Shown piece by piece: positions 43,851 through 51,121 of a stretch of 51,121 nucleotides of DNA. Source of the DNA: Rhodanobacteraceae bacterium (GTDB taxonomy: Bacteria > Pseudomonadota > Gammaproteobacteria > Xanthomonadales > Rhodanobacteraceae); contig JALUXG010000034.1 of assembly GCA_027019085.1 (NCBI GenBank), positions 1 to 51,121 on the forward strand. The letters run 5' to 3'. Position numbers and translations under genes: made by a program. Every line of letters starts with the position of its first letter. Position 1 is the first letter of the stretch. The notes under the pieces are model-generated. The model made no database searches and had not been told where the DNA came from. It saw only the letters and a program-made list of their open reading frames with translations.

Positions 43851-44540
43851 ATGCATCCATCGCAACATCGCCAGCAAGTGATCGTCTTCGACGTCAACGA
43901 AACCCTGCTGGACATTGAAATCCTCAGCCCGTTCTTCGCGCGCACCTTTGGCGATGCGCAGGTCATGCGCCAATGGTTTGCAGAATTGATCCTCTATGCC
44001 CAGTCACTGAGCTTGACGGGTGGCTACGTGCCGTTTGGCCAGCTTGCCGTGGCGGTACTGCGCATGGTCGGGACGATCCGGGGCGTCGAGCTTTCGGAAC
44101 CCGGCATCGATGAGTTCAAGGACCACATGGCCCGTCTTCCGGCGCACCCGGACGCGGCGCCTGCGCTGGACATGCTTCGCGCGGCGGGGTTCCGCATGGT
44201 GACCTTGACCAACTCGGCGCCTGAGGCGGGCATGGCGGTACTCGCGAACGCCGGATTGTCGCACTATTTCGAAGCGCAATTTTCAGTGGATGACGTGAAG
44301 CGCTTCAAGCCGGCTGGCGAAATCTACAGCAACGTCGCATCGGCATTGCGTACCAAAGCCGCAGCCTTGCGACTCGTCGCCGCCCATACCTGGGATACCC
44401 AGGGAGCGCTGGCCGCCGGCTGGAAGGCTGCCCTGGTGACACGCCCCGGCAACGCAGTCCTGTGCGTTGGCGAACAGCCGGATATGATCGAAAAGGACCT
44501 GCTGGCGATTGCCCGGCAAATCATCGCCAGGGACACCTGA
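43851..44540 (+). CDS. Type II haloacid dehalogenase (HAD superfamily)
   Basis: Hydrolyses the carbon-halogen bond of 2-haloacids by an Asp nucleophile. The motif is VIVFDVNETLLDIE (Asp14); motif II is LTNSAPEAG (Thr/Ser/Asn), motif III Lys is in VKRFKPAGEIY, and motif IV is HTWDTQGALAAGWKAALV (Asp). Length is 229 residues, normal. The start follows GGGGAAAG. The end is convergent with the spermidine-synthase-like gene. Confidence 0.85.
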   Translation: MHPSQHRQQVIVFDVNETLLDIEILSPFFARTFGDAQVMRQWFAELILYAQSLSLTGGYVPFGQLAVAVLRMVGTIRGVELSEPGIDEFKDHMARLPAHPDAAPALDMLRAAGFRMVTLTNSAPEAGMAVLANAGLSHYFEAQFSVDDVKRFKPAGEIYSNVASALRTKAAALRLVAAHTWDTQGALAAGWKAALVTRPGNAVLCVGEQPDMIEKDLLAIARQIIARDT

Positions 44541-44624
44541 TGCGCCCAACCGAAACGCCGACCGACGCGCGGCAAGTCACCGCCTGCCTGTGTCGCGCGG
44601 GCCGTGCAGGCTGGGCGGGAACGG

Positions 44625-45350
44625 TCAACCCGGTCTTGCGCGGCGGGCCAGATAAACCGTCTGCGTGAACGATCGTCCCTGCAGCGGGTTGTCGAAGGTA
44701 ACCGGCTCGGCCCAGGCCTCGGCAAAGACGTCGGCGAGACGCTCGGTGAAGGCCGGATCGGGACGCTCGTTCGACCACAGACCGAAGATGCCGCCCGGCT
44801 GCAGATGGGTGGCCAGCGCACGCAGGCCGTCCGGCTGGTAGAAACTGCTGCTGCGCGCGTCGAGCAGGGCTTCGGGGGAATGATCGATGTCAAGCAGGAT
44901 GGCATCGAAGCGTCGCCCGGATGCTGCGGCGTCAAACCCATGCGGCGATGCGGCAAGCTCGAAGAAGTTGCCATGGACGAATTGGCAACGCGGGTCGGCC
45001 ACCAGCCCAGCGCCCAGAGGCAGCAAACCGGTGCGATGCCACTCGATCACCGGCGCCAGCATCTCCACCACCGTCAGCGAAGCAACCTTGCTGTGTTCCA
45101 GCACGGTGCGCGCGGTGTAACCCAGACCCAGCCCACCAACCACCACGTTCAGCCCGTCCCCGTCGAGCGCGGCCAGACCCAGGCGTGCCAGCGCCTCCTC
45201 CGACGCGGTGAACAGGCTCGACATCAGGAACTCGTCGCCCAGCTTGATCTCGTAGACCTCGCGCTTGAGCGTCAGCTCAAGGCGATGGCGGAGACTGACG
45301 GCACCGATCGGCGTGGGGCAGTAGTCCAGTTCCTCGAAAAAAGGCTGCAT
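44625..45350 (-). CDS. Spermidine synthase-like methyltransferase-fold protein
   Basis: A 241-residue protein. The Rossmann-fold part starts NVVVGGLGLGYTARTVLE (motif I) with LTVVEMLAPVIEWHRT (acidic loop) and DAILLDIDHSPEALLDAR (the D-x-D-H site usual in polyamine aminopropyltransferases). A short N-terminal region precedes it. No speD gene is visible nearby, so polyamine synthesis is unproven. It is divergent from the HU gene. Confidence 0.78.
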   Translation of the reverse strand: MQPFFEELDYCPTPIGAVSLRHRLELTLKREVYEIKLGDEFLMSSLFTASEEALARLGLAALDGDGLNVVVGGLGLGYTARTVLEHSKVASLTVVEMLAPVIEWHRTGLLPLGAGLVADPRCQFVHGNFFELAASPHGFDAAASGRRFDAILLDIDHSPEALLDARSSSFYQPDGLRALATHLQPGGIFGLWSNERPDPAFTERLADVFAEAWAEPVTFDNPLQGRSFTQTVYLARRARPG

Positions 45351-45571
45351 GTGCTGGGTGTATCCATAAGCGGGCTGTCATTGAGCGCGACAAAGGTAGC
45401 AGAGACAGGTCATGAACCACGGCGTTGCGGCAAGGCAACCAGGAAAGCCGAGCATTATCCCCGCTGATTGATTGGCCAACACCCCCTGTTCCGCCTGTTT
45501 TCAGGAGTTTTCCCAAGCGCCATAACCAAGTAGATTGGGCGTGCCCAACGGCCATCGTTTCATGAGGAGCG

Positions 45572-45991
45572 ATGAACAAGACGAGACCAACGACCACCAT
45601 GGCAACCAAAAAAGCTGCTAAGAAGACCACCAGGGCCAAGCCGGCCGCCAAGGCCGCCCCGAAGGCCCCCACCATCAAGCCGATCAAGGACGCGCTGAGC
45701 AAGTCGGCTCTGATCGAGCATCTCGCCACGCAGGCCGACGTCGAGAAAAAGCAAGTCAAGGCCGTGCTCGCGGCGCTGGAAACCGCCATGTTCGGTTCGG
45801 TGCACAAGAAGGGCCTTGGCAGCTTCACGCTTCCGGGCCTGTTCAAGGTCACCTCGGTGAAGGTGCCGGCCAAGCCCAGGCGCAAGGGCAAGAATCCGTT
45901 CACCGGCGAAGAGCAGGTCTTCGCGGCCAAGCCGGCGACCGTCAAGGTCAAGGTGCGTCCGCTGAAGAAGCTCAAGGACGCCGCGCTCTGA
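45572..45991 (+). CDS. HU-family DNA-binding protein with a basic Ala/Lys/Pro tail
   Basis: A 139-residue protein. Residues 1-38 are a low-complexity basic tail (MATKKAAKKTTRAKPAAKAA and following), reminiscent of eukaryotic histone H1 tails. Residues about 42-135 are the HU/IHF fold (LSKSALIEHLATQADVEKKQ; LPGLFKVTSVKVPAKPRRKG; NPFTGEEQVFAAKP), with the beta-arm that grips DNA. Classic HU proteins have about 90 residues and no tail. The start at 45572 is fixed by GAGGAG 5 bases upstream; the internal Met10 has none. Confidence 0.87.
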   Translation: MNKTRPTTTMATKKAAKKTTRAKPAAKAAPKAPTIKPIKDALSKSALIEHLATQADVEKKQVKAVLAALETAMFGSVHKKGLGSFTLPGLFKVTSVKVPAKPRRKGKNPFTGEEQVFAAKPATVKVKVRPLKKLKDAAL

Positions 45992-46001
45992 TCGCGACCT
46001 G

Positions 46002-46030
46002 CCCCTTGCAGCGCGGGTCGCTGCAGGGGG
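46002..46030 (+). terminator. Hairpin after the HU-family gene
   Basis: A 12-bp stem, CCCCTTGCAGCG (46002-46013) with CGCTGCAGGGGG (46019-46030), one wobble pair and a 5-nt loop, 10 bases after the stop. No T-run follows. Confidence 0.65.
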
Positions 46031-46125
46031 TATTCGCCACGACGAGAACGGGTGAAAAAAGCGCGCGCTGACCGTATCGCCTGTCGTGCTACCGTGAACC
46101 CATACCCGTCATCGCCGAAGTACCC

Positions 46126-46797
46126 ATGTCCACCATCCTCATAACCGGCGCCAATCGCGGGATCGGCCTGGAAATGTGCCGCCAGTGCAAGGCACGCGGC
46201 GACGCCGTCATCGCGGTCTGCCGCAAGCCTTCGAGCAAACTGGAAGCGCTCGGCGTCGAGATCGTCGATGGCGTGGATGTGCGCAAGCCCGCGGACCTGC
46301 AGGCACTTCGCAAGGCGCTCGACGGGCGCAGGATCGACATCCTGATGCACGTGGCCGGCGTGCTGAGCAGCCAGTCGCTGGGCAACCTCGACGCCAGAGC
46401 CCTGGAACAGATCCACCTGCAATTCGAAACCAACGCAATCGCCCCGCTGCTGGCCACCCAGGCCCTGCTGGACCTGATGCCCGAAGGCGGCAAGATCGGC
46501 ATCCTCACCAGCCGCATGGGATCGATCGCCGACAACGATTCGGGCGGCAGCTACGGCTACCGCATGTCCAAGGCTGCAGTGAACGCGGCCGGCAAGTCGC
46601 TGGCCGTGGACCTCAAGCCCCGCGGGATCAGCGTGGCACTCCTGCATCCCGGGTACGTGCGTACCGACATGACCGGCCACCATGGCCTGATCGACGCAGA
46701 CGAATCCGTGCGCGGCCTGCTGGCACGGATGGACGCGCTGACCCTGGAAGAATCCGGCGGCTTCTGGCACCAGAACGGCGAACGTCTGCCTTGGTAG
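46126..46797 (+). CDS. Short-chain dehydrogenase/reductase
   Basis: A 223-residue NAD(P)-dependent oxidoreductase. The cofactor loop is TGANRGIG (residues 7-14). The catalytic triad is Ser129 in ILTSRMGS and Tyr145/Lys149 in YGYRMSKAAVNAAGKSLA. HPGYVRTDMTG after the last strand is typical. The substrate is unknown. Confidence 0.9.
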   Translation: MSTILITGANRGIGLEMCRQCKARGDAVIAVCRKPSSKLEALGVEIVDGVDVRKPADLQALRKALDGRRIDILMHVAGVLSSQSLGNLDARALEQIHLQFETNAIAPLLATQALLDLMPEGGKIGILTSRMGSIADNDSGGSYGYRMSKAAVNAAGKSLAVDLKPRGISVALLHPGYVRTDMTGHHGLIDADESVRGLLARMDALTLEESGGFWHQNGERLPW

Positions 46798-46850
46798 TGG
46801 AGATGGAAGGGATGGAGGTAGTTCTTTCAAACGGGTGTAAGTGAACCTGG

Positions 46851-46898
46851 CCCCGTTCGTTCTCGGTTGACCCCGTTCGTTCTCCCCGTTCGTTGCTC
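46851..46898. repeat. Short tandem repeats of CCCCGTTCGTTCTC
   Basis: The 14-mer occurs at 46851-46864 and exactly again at 46871-46884, and a third, slightly changed copy (CCCCGTTCGTTGCTC) follows at 46884-46898. It lies between the SDR and multicopper oxidase genes, whose stops converge here. The function is unknown. Confidence 0.65.
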
Positions 46899-46916
46899 GG
46901 TCGGTGCGTCGAGCGC

Positions 46917-48392
46917 TCAAACCGTCTCGAACAGCGCCATGAAGCCGTAGTCCATGTGCAACTGCGAGTGGCAGTGGAACAGTGTCAGGCCGCGCCGATC
47001 GGCGGTGAAGTCGACGTCCATCGCCTGGTAGCCGCCCAGCATCACCACGTCCTTCATCACCCCGGCGGTGGGTACGCCGGCGATGCGGGTCAACTCGAAG
47101 CTGTGCCGGTGCAGGTGGATCGGGTGGATGTCGTCGGTGGCGTTGCGCAGCGCCAAGCGGTAGCGTGCGCCGTGCTTCAGCTTCCGGGTCACCGGCATCT
47201 TGTGCCAGTCATACGGTGTGCCGTTGATCGACCACAGGTTGAAGCCGTGGTACGCGGCGTTGGCCTTGGCGAAAGTCATCTCGATGATCTCGTCGGGTGA
47301 GGCCACGCGCCGCGCGGGATCGCCGAAGCGCGTGTAGTCCCACTTGAACGGTGCCGGCGCCTGCCACTGCGGCGCGCCGTTGGCGCCGGCGTACTCGACC
47401 ACGATGCCCATGCCGCGGCTGCGATCGTCATCGGACAGATCGCCCAGCACCCACACGCCCGGGTGGTCCATGTCCACGATCGCCGATATGCGTTCGGCGG
47501 TGCCCAGCCACAGCACCGGCACCTCGGCCGGGCGCGGCACCGGGTTGCCGTCCAGCGCCACGACCTTGAAGGTGTGGCCGGGCAGGGCCAGGCTGCGGGT
47601 TTCGGTGGCGCTGCCGTTCACCACGTGCAACAGCACACGCTCGCCGCGTTTGACGCGGACCGGCTCGCCGTGTCCCAGCATCTTGCCGTTGATGGAAAAC
47701 AGCCGGTAGCCGACCTCGTAGCCGTGGGGCATGCCTTTGGCGAGCGAGGCCTTCATTGCTGCCTCGCCGCGCTCTTCCAGGTCGTGCCGGCGGTCACCCG
47801 GGGCGAAGAAATCCAGCGCCATGTCGCCGCCCCGGCTGAAGAACGGCTCGAATTCCTTGAGGGTCAGGAACACCTCGCGGTCGTAGGCACCGGGCTCGTT
47901 TTCCGGCTCGATGTATACCGGCCCGACCTGACCCGAATATTGGCCGCGGTGCAGGTCGCTGCCGGCGCGCAGATGCGTGTGATAGAAACGCAAACCGGCC
48001 GGTCCCGGCACGAACACCTCGCGGCGCATGCCGTGCGCGGGAATGAACGGCGTGCGCTCCTCGGCCGCGCCGTCCACCGCGTCCGGCACGAACTGGCCGT
48101 GCCAGTGCAGTTGCTCGGGGGTGTCGGTGTGGTTGTGGATGTCCACGACGACCCGTCGGCCTTCCTTGAAGCGCAGCAGCGGACCGGGAAAACCGCCGTT
48201 GTAGGTCGGCGTGGAGACGATGCGGCCCGGCGCCAGTTCCACCAGGCCGACACCGATGTCGATGCGGTAGTCGGCACGGGGAGCGCCCGCCGGCGTGCCG
48301 GTCGCCTGCGGCGCAGCGGCACGCGTCAATCCGGGCAGGCCGGCGGCCAGCGTCGCGACGCCGGTGGATTTCAGAAAATCACGGCGGTCCAT
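46917..48392 (-). CDS. Tat-exported multicopper oxidase
   Basis: A copper oxidase of 491 residues. The Tat signal is MDRRDFLKSTGVATLAAGLP. The four copper motifs are present: HWHG (H96, H98), YHTH (H138, H140), HPIHLHRHSF near 435 and HCHSQLHMDYGFM (473-485). In the last, the residue five after His479 is Phe484, where Met is usual in CueO, so a higher-potential T1 site is possible. The substrate is unknown (Cu(I), Fe(II), Mn(II) or phenols). It starts 4 bases after the PAP2 stop, so it is translated with it, downstream of the palindrome at 49141-49175. Confidence 0.92.
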   Translation of the reverse strand: MDRRDFLKSTGVATLAAGLPGLTRAAAPQATGTPAGAPRADYRIDIGVGLVELAPGRIVSTPTYNGGFPGPLLRFKEGRRVVVDIHNHTDTPEQLHWHGQFVPDAVDGAAEERTPFIPAHGMRREVFVPGPAGLRFYHTHLRAGSDLHRGQYSGQVGPVYIEPENEPGAYDREVFLTLKEFEPFFSRGGDMALDFFAPGDRRHDLEERGEAAMKASLAKGMPHGYEVGYRLFSINGKMLGHGEPVRVKRGERVLLHVVNGSATETRSLALPGHTFKVVALDGNPVPRPAEVPVLWLGTAERISAIVDMDHPGVWVLGDLSDDDRSRGMGIVVEYAGANGAPQWQAPAPFKWDYTRFGDPARRVASPDEIIEMTFAKANAAYHGFNLWSINGTPYDWHKMPVTRKLKHGARYRLALRNATDDIHPIHLHRHSFELTRIAGVPTAGVMKDVVMLGGYQAMDVDFTADRRGLTLFHCHSQLHMDYGFMALFETV

Positions 48393-48396
48393 CCCA

Positions 48397-49098
48397 TCAC
48401 TCCATTCGTTCGGTGGTGTTGTGCGCCGGCGGCACCCAGCGCAGCAGAAAGTCGGCCCACACCAGCGCCACCAGGTAGGACACCACTACCTCGCTGGGCC
48501 AGTGCGCCCCCAATACGACGCGCGCGCCGAAGCCGGCCACCAGCAGCACGATGCCGATAGTTAGTGCCGCGACCCGTGTGCCGCCGCGCGCCCGTGCCGC
48601 GCCCAGCAGCGCCAGGTAACCGAAGGTGGCGCCATAGATCAGCGCGAAGGTGGACGGAAACGACGATCCCGGCGGATGGCCGCCGACGACGTGAATCAGG
48701 CTCGGGTCGGGACGCGGCTTGAAGATCACCAGTCGCAGCAGCTTGTCGAGGATCCACATGCCGACGAAGCTGGCGATGGCCAACAGCCCGCCGCGCGCGT
48801 TCACCCACCAGGCGCCGAGTGCTATCACGATTGCCAGTACCACGAACTCGCGCGGCGCCTCTGCGGTGTGCGACAGCCACTGCGCCCAACCGGGACCGGC
48901 GAGAAGCAGCGCCTGGATCGCACGCGCCAGCGGCACATCGCCGGGCCACGGCATCGGGCCGACGCCGATTGCGATGGTGAGCGCCACCGCCAGCAGCGCA
49001 CAGGCAATCAACAGCCACCGCGTGCGGCGCGGAGCGGACCACACGCGTGCGGCGCGGTCGTCGGCATCGGCTTCGGTTTCAGTGGAGGCGGGATTCAT
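48397..49098 (-). CDS. PAP2-family membrane protein with a degenerate active site
   Basis: A 233-residue protein with about six membrane helices. The PAP2 motifs can be recognised but are altered: RLVIFKPRP (motif 1, Arg for Lys), SSFPSTFAL (motif 2; usually PSGH, here without the His) and RVVLGAHWPSEV (motif 3, Glu for Asp). Loss of the motif-2 His makes normal lipid-phosphate phosphatase activity doubtful. The ATG at 49098 follows AGGACG; the earlier TTG lacks support. It heads the pair with the multicopper oxidase. Confidence 0.8.
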   Translation of the reverse strand: MNPASTETEADADDRAARVWSAPRRTRWLLIACALLAVALTIAIGVGPMPWPGDVPLARAIQALLLAGPGWAQWLSHTAEAPREFVVLAIVIALGAWWVNARGGLLAIASFVGMWILDKLLRLVIFKPRPDPSLIHVVGGHPPGSSFPSTFALIYGATFGYLALLGAARARGGTRVAALTIGIVLLVAGFGARVVLGAHWPSEVVVSYLVALVWADFLLRWVPPAHNTTERME

Positions 49099-49140
49099 TG
49101 GCAAACGTCCTTTGGCAGACGCGACGGCCTCAGGTTATGG

Positions 49141-49175
49141 TATCTGTTATCGATCTACAATATCGATAACTGATA
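49141..49175. promoter_or_regulatory. Long palindromic operator (probable PadR site) upstream of PAP2-multicopper oxidase
   Basis: Arms of 14 bases, 49141-49154 and 49162-49175, with one mismatch, around a 7-base centre. The inner 9 bases (GTTATCGAT/ATCGATAAC) are perfect. It ends directly at the padR stop codon (49176) and lies 43 bases before the PAP2 start. The half-site TGTTATCG recurs exactly at 49524-49531 in front of padR. Confidence 0.75.
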
Positions 49176-49523
49176 TCAGTATGATTTCCGCTTAACGGCA
49201 GGCCGCGGTGGGCCATGCCGGGGATGTTCTTCGAGTACTTCGTTGACCAGCTCACGAATGCGGGCCCTGGCCTCACCCAGCGCCTCGCGTCCGGCGGCGG
49301 TGGCGGTGTAGTATTTGCGCCGCTTGCCGGCCACCACCTGCTCGCGATGGTTCAACAGGCCTTCCTGCTCCAGGCCGTGCAGAATCGGGTACAGCGTGCC
49401 GGGCGAAAGCTGATAGCCGTGCTCGGCCAGCTCCTCGATCAGCCACGCGCCATAGATCGGTTGCTCCGCGGCGTGGTGCAGGATGTGGACCTTGACGAAG
49501 CCGAGCAGAAAGTCGCGGATCAT
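49176..49523 (-). CDS. PadR-family transcriptional regulator
   Basis: A 115-residue winged-helix repressor. IRDFLLGFVKVHILHHAAEQ and PIYGAWLIEELAEHGYQLSP lead to PGTLYPILHGLEQEGLL (the recognition and wing region), then GKRRKYYTATAAGREALGEA, the family signature. A C-terminal dimer helix follows. PadR proteins respond to phenolics, drugs or other ligands, and several control metal or drug export. It starts 44 bases from the divergent fetA, and its stop abuts the operator of the next genes. Confidence 0.9.
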   Translation of the reverse strand: MIRDFLLGFVKVHILHHAAEQPIYGAWLIEELAEHGYQLSPGTLYPILHGLEQEGLLNHREQVVAGKRRKYYTATAAGREALGEARARIRELVNEVLEEHPRHGPPRPAVKRKSY

Positions 49524-49543
49524 TGTTATCGTGTGCTGATACC
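49524..49543. promoter_or_regulatory. Partial PadR operator between padR and fetA
   Basis: TGTTATCG (49524-49531) repeats the half-site of the long operator at 49145-49152, and GATACC (49538-49543) gives an imperfect second arm. The whole divergent gap is only 44 bases, so binding here could affect both directions. Confidence 0.5.
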
Positions 49544-49567
49544 AGACCCGTCCAGCGTAGTCGATCC

Positions 49568-50290
49568 ATGTCCGGCCCACCAGCACAAACCATCGGCGCA
49601 ACGCGCCCTGCGCCAGGCGCGTCCGAGTCATCCGACGCGGTCGAACCGCTGATCGAAGTGCGCGGCGCAGCCTTTGACATCGACGGCCGAACGCTGTGGC
49701 GCGATCTCGATTTCACGCTGGGCGTGGGCGAGCGGCTCGGCATCACCGGGCCGTCGGGCAGCGGCAAGACCGTGTTGTTGCGCACGCTCGCCGGCCTGGA
49801 GCTGCTGCAGCGGGGCGAGCTTGTCTTCGACGGCCGTTCCATCGCCGACTGGCCGATGCCGCAGTACCGTGCCCGGGTGACCTATCTGCCGCAGCGTCCG
49901 ATGCTGCGCGAGGGCAGCGTGGAGGCGGCGTTGCGCGCGCCGTTCGCGTTTCGAGCGCGCCGCGGCGCGTCGTTTCCGGCCGAGCGCGCCCGCATGCTGT
50001 TGACGGCGCTGGGGCGCGAGGAGTGCTTCCTGCGGCAGCGCTGCGAACGCTTGTCCGGCGGCGAGGCACAGATCGTGGCATTGCTGCGCGCGCTGTTGAT
50101 CGAGCCCACCGTGCTGCTGCTGGACGAGCCGACCGCCTCGCTGGACGCCGCCGCGGTCACGGCGATCGAACGGCTGGTCGCGCGCTGGCTGGCCGAGCAG
50201 GCGGGTCGCGCCTGCATCTGGACCAGCCACGACCGCGCGCAGTTGCAGCGCACCTGCGATCGTCTGCTGCCGCTGGAGCCGGCCGCATGA
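49568..50290 (+). CDS. fetA: ABC transporter ATP-binding protein, FetA (YbbL) type
   Basis: A 240-residue ATPase of a small two-gene exporter. Walker A is GPSGSGKT (61-68), the Q-loop is in TYLPQRPM, the signature is LSGGEAQIVALLRAL, Walker B is VLLLDEPTASLD, and the switch His is in WTSHDRAQ. In E. coli the FetAB pair has been linked to iron efflux and oxidative stress tolerance. The stop overlaps the fetB start (ATGA). I use MSGPPAQT at 49568, though the ribosome site is weak. Confidence 0.85.
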   Translation: MSGPPAQTIGATRPAPGASESSDAVEPLIEVRGAAFDIDGRTLWRDLDFTLGVGERLGITGPSGSGKTVLLRTLAGLELLQRGELVFDGRSIADWPMPQYRARVTYLPQRPMLREGSVEAALRAPFAFRARRGASFPAERARMLLTALGREECFLRQRCERLSGGEAQIVALLRALLIEPTVLLLDEPTASLDAAAVTAIERLVARWLAEQAGRACIWTSHDRAQLQRTCDRLLPLEPAA

Positions 50291-51060
50291 AGCCCGACTA
50301 CATCAACCTCGGCAACACGCAGCTCGGCCTGGCTGCGCTGTTGCTGCTGGTCAACCTGGCGATCTCGGTGTGGCTGCGCCTGGGGCTGGCGCGCAGCCTG
50401 CTGGTGGCCAGCGTGCGCATGGCGGTGCAGTTGCTGCTGGTCGGCTTCATCCTCGAGGCCATCTTCGCGCTGCAGACGCCGCTGCCGGTGGTCGGTATCG
50501 GCCTGGTGATGGCAGCGCTGGCCGGCGTCGCCGCAGTACGCCGCACCAAGCGACGTTTCCCCGGCATGTACTGGAACAGCCTGCTGTCGGTGCTGGGTGC
50601 GGCGTTCGTGGTCACCGGCGCGGCGCTGGGCGGCATCATCAACGTGCACCCGTGGTTCGCGCCGCAGTACGCCATCCCGCTGCTGGGCATGGTGCTGGGC
50701 AACCTGCTGACCGGTGTGTCGCTGGCGCTGGACCGCTTCATGGAGGGCGTGGCGCGCGAGGCCGGCGTGATCGAGGCCGACCTGGCGCTGGGCGCGTCAC
50801 GCTGGGAGGCCGCACACCCGTTGCTGGTCGAGGCGCTGCGCACCGCGATGATCCCGACCATCAACGCGATGATGGTGATGGGTGTGGTGAGCCTGCCGGG
50901 GATGATGACCGGACAGATGCTGGCGGGCGCCTCGCCGACCGCGGCGGTGCGCTACCAGATCGTCATCATGCTCATGATCGCCGCCGCCACCGCACTAGCC
51001 TGCTTTATTCATGACGTTTACCGCCGAGTGGCAATTCGCGCACATTTGGCGCCATGGTGA
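50287..51060 (+). CDS. fetB: FetB (YbbM) family membrane permease of an ABC metal exporter
   Basis: A 257-residue protein with about seven membrane helices. Family-specific segments: ASVRMAVQLLLVGFILEAIF, GMVLGNLLTGVSLALDRF, ALGASRWEAAHPLLVEALRT and the INAMMVMGVVSLPGMMTGQM motif. It pairs with FetA through a 4-base ATGA overlap. The export substrate in this organism is unknown, but the neighbouring copper oxidase and PadR regulator point towards metals. Confidence 0.92.
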   Translation: MKPDYINLGNTQLGLAALLLLVNLAISVWLRLGLARSLLVASVRMAVQLLLVGFILEAIFALQTPLPVVGIGLVMAALAGVAAVRRTKRRFPGMYWNSLLSVLGAAFVVTGAALGGIINVHPWFAPQYAIPLLGMVLGNLLTGVSLALDRFMEGVAREAGVIEADLALGASRWEAAHPLLVEALRTAMIPTINAMMVMGVVSLPGMMTGQMLAGASPTAAVRYQIVIMLMIAAATALACFIHDVYRRVAIRAHLAPW

Positions 51061-51121
51061 TGCCGTTTTACGTGTAGCGCGGCGTGCTGATGCCGTGTTC
51101 GGGCGTTGCCTTGCCGTGGCG

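Noticed and set aside
46851-46898. A CRISPR array
   Set aside because: Only three short copies with overlapping or tiny spacers and no cas genes in the window.
45277-46920. A long minus-strand open frame (about 547 codons)
   Set aside because: It covers the HU and SDR genes on the opposite strand; both of those have clear motifs and starts.

Overview
The window is high-GC bacterial chromosome. I place it in the Gammaproteobacteria, most likely Xanthomonadales/Lysobacterales and probably the Rhodanobacteraceae. This rests on gene content: a birA-coaX-SPOR-tRNA-Thr block, a PhoP/PhoQ-like pair headed by a PepSY gene, winged-helix/TPR regulators, TPR-sulfotransferases and many small membrane proteins. 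The genus is not determined. All assignments come from motif reading; no database search was run.

Layout. (1) 1-2.7 kb is a mobile, decaying edge: the start of a transposition gene running off the window, an orphan RHS tip with its own signal peptide, palindromic non-coding repeats, and an intact IS4-family element inserted in the loop of one of those palindromes. (2) 2.8-8.2 kb (minus strand) is housekeeping: small membrane protein, TrpRS with a fused C-terminal YegP-like domain, arginase, tRNA-Thr(UGU), SPOR protein, CoaX, BirA. (3) 8.4-12.5 kb: exported hypothetical, then dusA-pepSY-regulator-kinase on the minus strand. (4) 12.6-20.3 kb: mixed membrane, redox and stress genes (ferredoxin-NADP reductase, DUF456, hemolysin III, universal stress protein, cytochrome b561, dienelactone hydrolase, MAPEG, PLP lyase). 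(5) 20.3-28.5 kb: secreted/envelope genes (HExxE-type putative metalloprotease with PKD domain, beta-barrel protein, Ala/Glu-repeat protein), SRAP repair protein, PspC, DsbA-like protein, a TonB-C-like protein and an alpha/beta-hydrolase pseudogene. (6) 28.8-40.6 kb: prolyl oligopeptidase, methyltransferase, TPR-sulfotransferase, winged-helix/TPR regulator, tautomerase, cupin and a Tricorn-type protease. (7) 40.7-46.8 kb: threonine synthase, TetR regulator with two GATC-centred palindromes, AhpD-like protein, haloacid dehalogenase, spermidine-synthase-like protein, HU protein with a basic tail, SDR. (8) 46.9-51.1 kb: a PadR-centred cassette with multicopper oxidase and PAP2 protein on one side and a FetAB-like ABC exporter on the other.

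The most interesting reading is region 8. A PadR gene is flanked on both sides by the same half-site; the copy in front of PAP2-multicopper oxidase is a long near-perfect palindrome, and the copy in the 44 bp between padR and fetA is partial. This suggests one regulator controlling a copper oxidase and a metal exporter. Region 7 holds a second legible circuit: a TetR gene and an AhpD-like gene each carry a 16-bp palindrome centred on GATC, the second overlapping a readable promoter. No CRISPR array, rRNA or prophage was seen.
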